Shown one piece after another: positions 16,507 to 23,396 of a stretch of DNA of 41,236 nucleotides (the stretch's first letter is position 1; every line of letters starts with the position of its first letter). This DNA comes from Anaerolineaceae bacterium UBA4890. GTDB lineage: Bacteria > Chloroflexota > Anaerolineae > Anaerolineales > Anaerolineaceae. The DNA lies in NCBI GenBank assembly GCA_002399085.1, contig DHCY01000017.1, positions 67,908 to 109,143 of the forward strand. Reading direction: 5' to 3'. The position numbers and the translations under genes are program-made. The notes beneath the pieces were generated by a model, which saw only the letters and a list, made by a program, of their open reading frames with translations, was not told the origin of the DNA and did no database searches.

Positions 16507-17388
16507 TCAGGATTGGTCGGCTAATTCAGCGGCGTGCAGCGTGTTCTTGAGCAGCATCGCGATCGTCATTGGACCGACCCCGCCAGGAACGGGGGTGATG
16601 GCAGCTGCGACCTCCGAAACTTCGTTGAAAGCCACATCGCCAGCAAGGCGATAGCCGCGTTTGGCAGTAGGGTCTTCCACCTGGTTGATGCCGACATCGA
16701 TAATGTAAGATCCTGGCTTTACCCAGTCTTTCTTGACAAATTCGGGCTGCCCAATGGCAGCGACCAGGATGTCTGCGCCGCGTACGATTTCGGGGATGTT
16801 TTTGCTGCGGGAGTGGACGATCGTTACGGTGGCATTGGCTTTTGTCAGCAGCAGTGCGACCGGCATGCCTACGATGTTGGAGCGACCCAAAACAACAGCG
16901 TTCGCACCCGCAATTTGCACACCTTCGTCTTCGAGCAAATACATGCAGCCAGCCGGGGTGCAGGGTGTGAAAACCGGTTCACGTCCTTTTTGTGCCAGGC
17001 GACCGATGTTGACCGGGTGGAACCCATCCACATCTTTTTTGAGATCGATGGCTGTCAGCACTTTTTCTTCGTCTAAATGACCCGGCAGAGGCAACTGAAC
17101 CAAAATGCCATTCACAGTCGGATCGGCGTCCAGTTTACGCACCAGGGCTTCAACTTCTTCCTGGCTGGCATCACCGGGCAGATTGTACCCAAAGGAATGG
17201 ATGCCCACTTCAGCACAGGCTTTCTGTTTGTTGCGCACATAGACTTTGGAGGCAGGGTTTTCACCGACCAAAACAGTTGCCAACCCTGGGATTGATTTGC
17301 CTTCAGCCTTTCGTTTGTCTATGGCTGCTTTAACTTCAGCCCGAATGCGTTCGCCTGTTGCTTTTCCATCAATTATTTTCGCTGTCAT
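16507..17388 (-). CDS. folD: Methylenetetrahydrofolate dehydrogenase / methenyltetrahydrofolate cyclohydrolase
   Basis: This 293-residue bifunctional enzyme interconverts 5,10-methylene-, 5,10-methenyl- and 10-formyl-tetrahydrofolate. The catalytic Tyr50-x3-Lys54 pair (KVYVRNKQKA), substrate Asp121 (KKDVDGFHPVN), the Rossmann motif VVLGRSNIVGMP and the signature TPVPGGVGPMT are all present. Length is normal. AGGAG precedes the ATG, and a perfect TATAAT on the minus strand lies 22 bp upstream. It is the first gene of the minus-strand train. Placing a folate one-carbon enzyme at the head of a purine/ureide gene set fits formimino or formyl transfer during purine fermentation, although a housekeeping role is equally compatible. 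Confidence 0.95.
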   Translation of the reverse strand: MTAKIIDGKATGERIRAEVKAAIDKRKAEGKSIPGLATVLVGENPASKVYVRNKQKACAEVGIHSFGYNLPGDASQEEVEALVRKLDADPTVNGILVQLPLPGHLDEEKVLTAIDLKKDVDGFHPVNIGRLAQKGREPVFTPCTPAGCMYLLEDEGVQIAGANAVVLGRSNIVGMPVALLLTKANATVTIVHSRSKNIPEIVRGADILVAAIGQPEFVKKDWVKPGSYIIDVGINQVEDPTAKRGYRLAGDVAFNEVSEVAAAITPVPGGVGPMTIAMLLKNTLHAAELADQS

Positions 17389-17591
17389 GTTAATTTCTCT
17401 CCTGACGTGATTATACCTGAGAGTACCAGGAAAATTGCCTGCTACCTATGTGGAACTAAAGGGTCTCGTGCCATCCACTGCTGGGTGTCAGGGGCTGTTC
17501 CATCTGGAATAAAGAAAAAATACCTGTTAAAAGATCACCATTTGTTCTTATTGTGAACCGGAATTGCTTCTTATGAGGTTATAATTTTAAT
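17389..17591. promoter_or_regulatory. Divergent promoter region between folD and udk
   Basis: This 203-bp region separates the two outward-facing gene groups. On the minus strand TATAAT at 17415-17410 would serve folD; a good -35 is not evident. On the plus strand TATAAT at 17580-17585 lies immediately before udk. A 6-bp inverted repeat TGGAAC/GTTCCA (17451-17456 and 17497-17502) frames a GC-rich middle section that could fold as RNA on either strand. No known riboswitch is recognised. Confidence 0.5.
17580..17585 (+). promoter_or_regulatory. -10 box placed for a leaderless udk transcript
   Basis: A perfect TATAAT ends 6 bp before the udk ATG (17592). Transcription would start at or next to the start codon. 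A GAGG at 17575-17578 is 13 bp from the ATG and overlaps the promoter region, so it is unlikely to serve as a ribosome site. Confidence 0.5.
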
Positions 17592-18221
17592 ATGTCAACA
17601 AGCAGACCTCCCTTCATTATCGGCATAGCCGGGGCTTCAGGTTCCGGGAAAACAACCCTTTCTGAAAAGATTCTCCAGGAAATTGGTCCGGATAATATTG
17701 CCTTACTTCCGCATGATGCTTACTACCGCAATCAGGACGCCAAGCCTTTCGAAGAACGCCTCAAGGTAAATTATGACCACCCCTCCTCGCTGGAAACGGA
17801 ATTGCTGATTGAGCACCTGCGCCAGCTGAAAGCGGGGCATGCGGTGGAAGTGCCGGTCTACGATTTTGTAAACCACACCCGCGCCAAACAAACCCGTTTG
17901 GTTGAACCCAAACAACTGGTCATGGTGGAAGGGATCCTTATCTACGTTGAAAAGAAGCTGCGCCAGCTTTTTGACATGAAACTGTTCGTAGACACCGATC
18001 AGGACATTTGTTTTATCCGCCGCCTCAAACGAGACCTTGTGGAGCGCGGCCGGACGATGGATTCGGTAGTAAATCAATACCTTGAAATGGTGCGCCCCAG
18101 CTACCTTGAGTTTGTGGAACCGACCAAGCGTTATGCCGATGTGATCATCCCGGAGGGGGGGCTCAACCTGGTGGCATCTGAAATGGTGATTGCCCGTCTC
18201 AATAGCCTGATTGATGGTTAA
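17592..18221 (+). CDS. udk: Uridine kinase
   Basis: This 209-residue P-loop kinase phosphorylates uridine and cytidine to UMP and CMP in pyrimidine salvage. Walker A is GASGSGKT (14-21). The substrate region LLPHDAYYRN, the NYDHPSSLET motif and YDFVNHTR are characteristic of the Udk family, as is the lid-like RRLKRDLVERGRT. Length is standard (E. coli 213). The VTT-domain gene starts inside its last codons, so the two are co-translated. The start is assigned to the ATG lying 6 bp after a TATAAT. Confidence 0.93.
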   Translation: MSTSRPPFIIGIAGASGSGKTTLSEKILQEIGPDNIALLPHDAYYRNQDAKPFEERLKVNYDHPSSLETELLIEHLRQLKAGHAVEVPVYDFVNHTRAKQTRLVEPKQLVMVEGILIYVEKKLRQLFDMKLFVDTDQDICFIRRLKRDLVERGRTMDSVVNQYLEMVRPSYLEFVEPTKRYADVIIPEGGLNLVASEMVIARLNSLIDG

Positions 18222-18771
18222 TTCGTTGGAAGGAAAACCGCAATTTACCAGGGGACAGAAAATTTGGCGGGTCGTACTGCTTGTGGCAGTAATGGCGTTG
18301 AGCATCGTACTGATCATCTATCGCGACCAGATCCAACATCTCGAAGCTTATGGATACCCCGGTATTTTTCTGCTTTCAATATTGTCGAATGCTACAGTGC
18401 TGATCCCGCTGCCGGGGGTTGTTTTCACATCTGCGATGGGGGCAGTTTTTGATCCATTTTTGGTGGCGATCGCTTCGGGTACCGGGGCAGCCTTGGGAGA
18501 GCTTTCGGGGTATATGGTGGGGGTCGGCGGTCAGGTTTGGTTGAGTAACCGCGATTGGTATCATCGTCTGGAGAAATGGATTAAGAAGTACAACCACTGG
18601 CCGATTATTTTGCTGGCTTTCATTCCAAACCCATTATTTGACATGGCGGGTTTTATCGCAGGGGCGGGGAAGGTGCCGTTGTGGAAATTTCTGCTTTTTA
18701 CATGGATAGGCAAAATTGCCAAAATGTTATTGTTTGCCTACCTGGGCGCGGGGATATTCAAGAATTTTTGA
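18214..18771 (+). CDS. VTT-domain (DedA/YqaA-like) inner-membrane protein
   Basis: This 185-residue polytopic membrane protein contains a VTT/SNARE-associated domain. A first hydrophobic helix (about 18-36) is followed by the conserved section with SNATVLIPLPG, then GAALGELSGYMVG (the family G-x-LGE-x-x-GY motif) and FIPNPLFDMAGFIAGAG. Family members help membrane homeostasis, and some are lipid flippases or scramblases; the substrate here is unknown. The frame extends to a TTG 3 bp upstream, but ATG 18214 is more likely. It overlaps the udk stop by 8 bp, indicating coupled translation, although no metabolic link to uridine kinase is apparent. Confidence 0.85.
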   Translation: MVNSLEGKPQFTRGQKIWRVVLLVAVMALSIVLIIYRDQIQHLEAYGYPGIFLLSILSNATVLIPLPGVVFTSAMGAVFDPFLVAIASGTGAALGELSGYMVGVGGQVWLSNRDWYHRLEKWIKKYNHWPIILLAFIPNPLFDMAGFIAGAGKVPLWKFLLFTWIGKIAKMLLFAYLGAGIFKNF

Positions 18772-18799
18772 ATTTGACAGGGAACAAGGAACAGGTGCA

Positions 18800-18852
18800 G
18801 GGATTAGGGATTAGGGAATAGGGACTTGGGAATAGGGAATAGGGAACAGGGG
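18800..18852 (+). repeat. Tandem GGGAWTA-type heptamer array with G-quadruplex potential
   Basis: Eight runs of three or more G occur at an exact 7-bp period: 18800, 18807, 18814, 18821, 18828, 18835, 18842 and 18849. The 4-bp spacers are ATTA, ATTA, AATA, ACTT, AATA, AATA and AACA. The array lies on the coding strand, 28 bp after the VTT-domain gene. G-runs with uniform 4-nt loops meet the simple rule for an intramolecular G-quadruplex in DNA or RNA. Confidence 0.8.
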
Positions 18853-18920
18853 TAGTTGGCGTTGGTAAGAAGACAAGCCCTATTTATTAAGTTTTTTGGC
18901 TTGCCAACTTGGAATGATGC

Positions 18921-19110
18921 GTAGGTCGGAATGAGACCGCAGTAAATGTTGGCATACCGAATAATTGCGCGGGCTCACTCCGACATTGTGAGCGCTGGCA
19001 AACGGCAGGTTTTTATCTTTTTGTTTATATACTTGTAATTATGTGCAGGTCGGAATGAGACCACCCAAAGCGTTGGTAAACCAAATAATTGCGCGGGCGC
19101 ACCCGCCCTC
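18921..19110 (+). repeat. Two left-half copies of the GTAGGTCGGAATGAG element
   Basis: A left terminal repeat GTAGGTCGGAATGAG at 18921 is followed by the internal sequence TTGCGCGGGCTCACTCCGACA and stops near 19005. A second copy starting GTGCAGGTCGGAATGAG at 19045 has decayed by about 19110. Neither has the right terminal repeat seen in full copies at 27517-27999, so these are truncated relics. Confidence 0.75.
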
Positions 19111-19162
19111 CGAAGAGATGTCTTTGCCCCACGTTCATATTCATACCCATGACTTAAGGCTT

Positions 19163-19168
19163 TATAAT
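19163..19168 (+). promoter_or_regulatory. -10 box placed for a leaderless rsmG transcript
   Basis: TATAAT ends 7 bp before the rsmG ATG at 19176, and no Shine-Dalgarno sequence lies between them. Confidence 0.5.
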
Positions 19169-19175
19169 TTTGGCT

Positions 19176-19895
19176 ATGCAAAACTGGACTGAATACGCAA
19201 AACGTGATTATGGCATCGAATTGACGCCGAAACAAGCAGAGCAATTTGATATCTTTTTAAATGAGTTACTGGAATGGAACCAGAAGTTTAACCTGACCGC
19301 GATCAGGGACAGCGAAGGAATCCAGATCAAACATTTTTTGGATTCGCTAAGCGTGGTCAAGGCTTTCCCCGAAGGGTGGGCGCCGCGAAACATCATTGAT
19401 ATCGGAACCGGGGCAGGCATCCCTGGCATCCCTCTAAAAATCATCTATCCCGATTCCCGGTTGACCCTGGTCGAATCGATCAAGAAGAAAGCACGGTTTT
19501 GCGAACATGCCGCTGCCACCCTGGGATTGAGCGATGTGACTGTCAGCAGTGCCCGTGCCGAAGAAACCGGTCAGGACCCTGCCCACAGGGAGCTATACGA
19601 CCTGGCACTTGCCAGAGCTGTGGCGAAAATGCCTACCCTGGTTGAATACCTGCTTCCTTTGGTCAAGGTGGGAGGGCTGGTGGTGATGCAGAAGAGTGCC
19701 AGTGCTCCTTCAGAAGCCGAATCAAGCCGCAATGCCATCCGCTTAATGGGTGGAAAACTTGAAGCGATTATTCCCGTGAAATTACCCGATGTGGATGACG
19801 AGCGCTACCTTGTGGTTTTAGAAAAGGTCAAGCCCACCCCAGCAGATTTCCCCCGCCGGGTCGGCATTCCTGCAAAGTCCCCGATCTTGAATTAA
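19176..19895 (+). CDS. rsmG: 16S rRNA (guanine527-N7)-methyltransferase
   Basis: This 239-residue SAM-dependent methyltransferase modifies G527 of 16S rRNA, a site linked to streptomycin sensitivity. The N-terminal helix region contains LEWNQKFNLTAIRD, a hallmark of RsmG. The SAM motif is IDIGTGAGIPGIPL (74-87), followed by LVESIKKKARF and the LALARAVAKMPTLVEYLLPL segment. Length is typical. The frame is open to a TTG 6 bp upstream, but ATG 19176 is preferred; it lies 7 bp after a TATAAT with no ribosome site. It stands alone on the plus strand after a repeat-filled gap. Confidence 0.95.
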   Translation: MQNWTEYAKRDYGIELTPKQAEQFDIFLNELLEWNQKFNLTAIRDSEGIQIKHFLDSLSVVKAFPEGWAPRNIIDIGTGAGIPGIPLKIIYPDSRLTLVESIKKKARFCEHAAATLGLSDVTVSSARAEETGQDPAHRELYDLALARAVAKMPTLVEYLLPLVKVGGLVVMQKSASAPSEAESSRNAIRLMGGKLEAIIPVKLPDVDDERYLVVLEKVKPTPADFPRRVGIPAKSPILN

Positions 19896-20016
19896 AGATA
19901 ACCTCAGCGCTCTTCGGATACCTTCTCCCACCCTCAGCGGAACGCGAGCAACTCTGATGGCGAGCCTAAAAACGTATCTTAAACCCAGGATTGGCGTTAA
20001 TAGGATTGGTGAAACA

Positions 20017-21054
20017 ATGCATTCACAACTGACCTTCTTTTGCGAACTGGATGGACCCCAACTTAAAAAGCTTTTTGAAAGCCGCTTTGTTTATGACGAC
20101 CTGAAGACCCTGGGTGCCTCCATTGCTCTTGGTATCCTGGACTTCTCCGATGAACGCGTTGAAATTGTGCGCAAGCTCAACCAATTGGGTATCCCGGTAA
20201 AGGCGTGGCTGCTATTGCCGAAGGATGAGGGTTATTGGTTCAACATGGAAAACCACGACCAGGCTTTACAACGTTATGCCGATTTCAAAACCTGGACGGA
20301 CGAAAACAGCCTTGACTGGACCGGGATCGGTTTGGATATTGAACCCGATTTCAACCAGATGACTGATGCCTACTTTGGGCGTCTGGTCGCGGTTAAAAAT
20401 GCCCTGAAACGTTACTTCTCGAAAGACACCCTCAAAAAAGCCAACCTGGCATATCGCCAACTGGCAGTCTGGATCAAAGATGATGGTTATTTTTTAGAGG
20501 CTTACCACTTTCCCTTTATCGTCGATGATCGCAAAGCTCACTCAACTGTTGCCCAACGTTTAGGCGGTTTGGTGGATGTGCCCGCTGACCGCGAAGTGCT
20601 GATGCTCTACTCGAGCCTGTTCCAGCCAATGGGTAACCGGCTGTTGTGGAGCTATGCCGAAGAAGCCCAGGCGATCGGGGTTGGCAGCACCGGTGGAGGC
20701 GTAATCATGGAAGGTGCAACCGTTCCGAGACCTCTAAATTGGGATGAATTCAGCACAGACTTGCGCCTGGCATGGCAATCGGGCAAACCGGTTTACGTTT
20801 TCAGCCTGGAAGGTTGCGTTGAGCAAGAATTTTTACCGCGCCTGGTCACTTTCGACCCATCCGGCGAGGTACAATACCCCAAAACAGCATTGCTAAAAGG
20901 TGCCCGCAAGGGTCTGAGCGGATTACTCTGGCTGCTGGAGCGACCTTTTGTGCTGCTGGCAGGTCTGACCGGGATAATGGGGGCGATCGTTGCGATAAGA
21001 TCTGGTAAAAAGCGATCAAAAGTTGCTAAGAATCAGCCAAAAAGGCTTCAGTAA
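20017..21054 (+). CDS. Membrane-anchored barrel-like protein of unknown function
   Basis: This 345-residue protein is not confidently recognised. The alternating beta/alpha pattern, with segments such as ALGILDFSDERVEIVRKL, VKAWLLLP and WTGIGLDIEPDFNQM, suggests a TIM-barrel fold. The acidic IGLDIEPD strand end recalls glycoside-hydrolase-like barrels. The C-terminus has a hydrophobic helix (about 305-325) followed by a Lys/Arg-rich tail, consistent with tail anchoring and the bulk in the cytoplasm. The frame opens at ATG 19957, but ATG 20017 is favoured because AGGA lies 11 bp upstream and the extra 20 residues look unstructured. Its end overlaps the convergent rsmA gene by 29 bp. Confidence 0.65.
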   Translation: MHSQLTFFCELDGPQLKKLFESRFVYDDLKTLGASIALGILDFSDERVEIVRKLNQLGIPVKAWLLLPKDEGYWFNMENHDQALQRYADFKTWTDENSLDWTGIGLDIEPDFNQMTDAYFGRLVAVKNALKRYFSKDTLKKANLAYRQLAVWIKDDGYFLEAYHFPFIVDDRKAHSTVAQRLGGLVDVPADREVLMLYSSLFQPMGNRLLWSYAEEAQAIGVGSTGGGVIMEGATVPRPLNWDEFSTDLRLAWQSGKPVYVFSLEGCVEQEFLPRLVTFDPSGEVQYPKTALLKGARKGLSGLLWLLERPFVLLAGLTGIMGAIVAIRSGKKRSKVAKNQPKRLQ

Positions 21055-21862
21055 GTTTTTTCCACTCCAGGATGCTCAGCGTTTCGGCGCGGCGTTGTGG
21101 ATTGATGCCATTCTCCGATAATAATTTTTCAACTTCAGCAACAGAAAGTGCCAGCCCTGCTGAAAGCGAGTTGCGCAGTGTTTTTCGCTTCTGCCCGAAG
21201 CCTGCGTGGGCTAACTTGAAAAAAGTCTCCTGCTTATCCAGCGAAACCAGCGGCTCAGGGTAGAGGTCGATCCTCAAGACAGCCGAATCCACATCGGGTG
21301 CCGGCAAAAAACTTCCGGCAGGGATCACGCCCGCAATCGAGACCTCCCCAAAAACCTGCACTGAAAGCGACAACAAGCTCATCTTGCCATCGCGGGCAAG
21401 CACGCGTTCTGCCACTTCTTTTTGCACCGTCAAGACCACCCTCTTTGGTTTATGCTGGGCTTCCATCAGGTGACGGATAATCGCCGACGAGATGTAGTAA
21501 GGGATATTGGCGACAACGACATAATCTTGCTGCTGCATCAATTCGTCGGGTTTGAGAGCCAGGATATCGCCTTCGACGATCCGAACGTTTTCGAACTTAG
21601 CCAGCGCTTCCCTCAGTGGTGCCATCATCCCCCGATCAATTTCGACTGCCACCACCTGCCTGGCAGTTTGCGCAAGCAGGAAGGTCAGACTGCCCAACCC
21701 GGCGCCAATTTCGAGCACGTCATCATCAGCGGTCAGTTCGGCAGCTTCAATCACCTTGTTCAGTCCTGATGGTTCCACCAAAAAGTTTTGCCCGAGGGAT
21801 TTCTTGGGCTTGATGCCATATTTTTTAAGCAGAGGGTAGATGTTAAGTTGTCTCAGGGTCAT
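21026..21862 (-). CDS. rsmA: 16S rRNA (adenine1518-N6/adenine1519-N6)-dimethyltransferase
   Basis: This 278-residue KsgA/RsmA dimethylates two adjacent adenines in helix 45 of 16S rRNA late in 30S assembly. The N-terminal PKKSLGQNFL signature, SAM motif EIGAGLGS (51-58), acidic VEIDRGM and the catalytic NIPY at 119-122 are all present. A C-terminal helical domain contains FGQKRKTLRNSL. Length is normal. Its ATG overlaps the stop of the YabE/RpfB-like gene by 4 bp, matching the conserved rpfB/yabE-ksgA pairing of Gram-positive bacteria. The 3-prime end overlaps a convergent gene by 29 bp. Confidence 0.96.
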   Translation of the reverse strand: MTLRQLNIYPLLKKYGIKPKKSLGQNFLVEPSGLNKVIEAAELTADDDVLEIGAGLGSLTFLLAQTARQVVAVEIDRGMMAPLREALAKFENVRIVEGDILALKPDELMQQQDYVVVANIPYYISSAIIRHLMEAQHKPKRVVLTVQKEVAERVLARDGKMSLLSLSVQVFGEVSIAGVIPAGSFLPAPDVDSAVLRIDLYPEPLVSLDKQETFFKLAHAGFGQKRKTLRNSLSAGLALSVAEVEKLLSENGINPQRRAETLSILEWKKLTEAFLADS

Positions 21863-23256
21863 GGCAGCACCGTTGGATACCAGGCAGGAATTGGGGCAAG
21901 GAAATAGAGTGTGGTCCAGCTGTGCCAGCCGACATAGTCTTCATCGCTGTAGCCCAGGTCGATCCAGTAAGTGCCGGGAATACCATAACCTGAATCGCCG
22001 ATCTTGCCGTAACCGTAGCCCTGCACATAGATTGGCTGCAGTGCCATGCTGGGGTACCAGGCAGCCGAGACCGCGACCGTGCCCTTTTGCAGAGGCAGCC
22101 CTGAACGTGTACGGGGATTATCGCCGAAGATGGAAGGGTGGTACGAGGTGGCATAGACGCTGACTTTCCGCCAGAATTCGATGGTTTGCCCATCCACTGT
22201 TTCGGTTTGCAGGACGGCGCGCGTCCCCCTGCCCATGAGACCGTCTTGCGGTTCGCTGGCTTTCCAGGGGTCTTCGGAGCTGCTGGTGAGTAGAGTGCCG
22301 TCTTCAATGCGCTCAATAGTGCGCATGACTTCGATGCCCGGCTGACCAGGCGTGATTACGGCGGTGGTATCAAGCTGGGTGTTGGGGTCTTCCACGTAGG
22401 AATAGGCGAAGGAGGTTTCATCAGTTGTCAATATCAGACGTTCTTCGACTTGATGCAGGGTTATCTTTCGGTCAGCAGGGATTGTTTCATCCTCTTTAGG
22501 CTGCGCGTAGTCAAGGTTTTGCGGGGTGAGGTCAAGGTCTGCCAGCGCTTCGCTGACTGTTTCTCCAGCACTGAGACCGCAGAACTCATTCTGATTCGTG
22601 CTCACGCAGACTTCCTCAGCCAGGGTTATGTGCAGTTGGTTACTGGAACTAAGGGTCTCTTCAATGTCCGGATGGAAGCGGTCTTTTTCGTCAAATTCCA
22701 TGCCGGCTTCCTGCAAGGCTTCCTGAAAGGTTGCCTTTTGAGTGAACAGAGTGGAGTGATATTGATCATCAAGGTAGACATCAATCTGTTTGGCAGGGGT
22801 AATCTCCAGGTCAATAGGTTCAGCGGGTGGTAATTTTTGGTCGGGCTGTACAATTTTCTCGTTGATCAGCAGGATATCGCCTGGATACAGTTTTATGCCA
22901 GCTCTCTGCAAGATATTGGCAGGAATGAGCTCTGCAGTAATGACTGTTTCTTGTCCGTTTCGAGCGATGAGATTGACCGGGCGTGCGGAGAGCAGGCTGA
23001 CCTGTTCAGGGATCGCAAGGCTGAACTGGATCGGGTCCACCGAAATCCGGTCCTCGGGTTGCAGGGGGACGTTAGCCAGGTCAAAAAGATCCCTCGGGTA
23101 GAAGGCGATTGCACGCATGTGGATGGTCTCACCGTTGACATTCAACTGGTAGGGTTTAATTTGCGACCAGGCAAGCATAAAAGACCCAAGTACGATCAGC
23201 AGAACGATCAGCCCAATTCGGAGGAATATTGGCAATTTATTGATTGCAGATTGCAT
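21859..23256 (-). CDS. YabE/RpfB-like cell-wall protein (DUF348 repeats, 3D domain)
   Basis: This 465-residue exported or membrane-anchored protein has an N-terminal hydrophobic helix (about 10-32). It is followed by DUF348-like repeats (about 34-75, 153-197 and 209-262), a G5-like segment (about 270-345) and a C-terminal 3D-type beta-barrel (about 362-445). The last contains YGKIGDSGYGIPG and WIDLGYSDEDY, which carry the conserved aspartates of the 3D fold found in YabE and in MltA/lytic-transglycosylase-like proteins. It has no lysozyme-like Rpf domain, so it resembles YabE more than RpfB. A role in peptidoglycan remodelling or resuscitation is inferred. It is coupled by a 4-bp overlap to rsmA, a gene order known from Firmicutes and Actinobacteria. 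A TATACT hexamer ends 6 bp before its ATG. Confidence 0.8.
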   Translation of the reverse strand: MQSAINKLPIFLRIGLIVLLIVLGSFMLAWSQIKPYQLNVNGETIHMRAIAFYPRDLFDLANVPLQPEDRISVDPIQFSLAIPEQVSLLSARPVNLIARNGQETVITAELIPANILQRAGIKLYPGDILLINEKIVQPDQKLPPAEPIDLEITPAKQIDVYLDDQYHSTLFTQKATFQEALQEAGMEFDEKDRFHPDIEETLSSSNQLHITLAEEVCVSTNQNEFCGLSAGETVSEALADLDLTPQNLDYAQPKEDETIPADRKITLHQVEERLILTTDETSFAYSYVEDPNTQLDTTAVITPGQPGIEVMRTIERIEDGTLLTSSSEDPWKASEPQDGLMGRGTRAVLQTETVDGQTIEFWRKVSVYATSYHPSIFGDNPRTRSGLPLQKGTVAVSAAWYPSMALQPIYVQGYGYGKIGDSGYGIPGTYWIDLGYSDEDYVGWHSWTTLYFLAPIPAWYPTVLP

Positions 23257-23262
23257 TTTTGC

Positions 23263-23268
23263 AGTATA
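23263..23268 (-). promoter_or_regulatory. Extended -10 box placed for a leaderless yabE-like transcript
   Basis: On the minus strand TGATATACT (an extended -10: TG, one base, TATACT) ends 6 bp before the ATG at 23256. No ribosome site is present. TTGACC lies 14 bp upstream of the hexamer, shorter than the usual spacing. Confidence 0.5.
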
Positions 23269-23360
23269 TCACAGCAAGGAAAGGTCAATTTTTATCTCTC
23301 AATTTAATTGAGCGAATATTTCTGTCATGGGGAAGTAGGGGGCGGGTGTCATGTCGTCCC

Positions 23361-23390
23361 AAAAACAGGAAACCTGCGGTCAAGAGACCG
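23361..23390 (-). terminator. Double-hairpin terminator after mfd
   Basis: Just past the mfd stop, the minus strand carries hairpin CGGTC-TCTT-GACCG (23390-23377). It is directly followed by hairpin CAGG-TTT-CCTG (23376-23366) and five T residues (23365-23361). The second hairpin with its T-run is the probable termination point. Confidence 0.5.
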
Positions 23391-23396
23391 GCACGA

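Larger units (their letters stand above)
18772..19175. other. Intergenic region with G-rich heptamers and half repeat elements
   Basis: This 404-bp stretch has no gene. It contains a heptamer array at 18800-18852, two left-half copies of the GTAGGTCGGAATGAG inverted-repeat element (18921-about 19005 and 19045-about 19110), and the promoter-like sequence just before rsmG. Confidence 0.7.

Noticed and set aside
17451..17502. Possible structured RNA or riboswitch between folD and udk
   Set aside because: Only a 6-bp closing stem is visible and no known aptamer motif fits, so it is kept only as a note in the intergenic entry.
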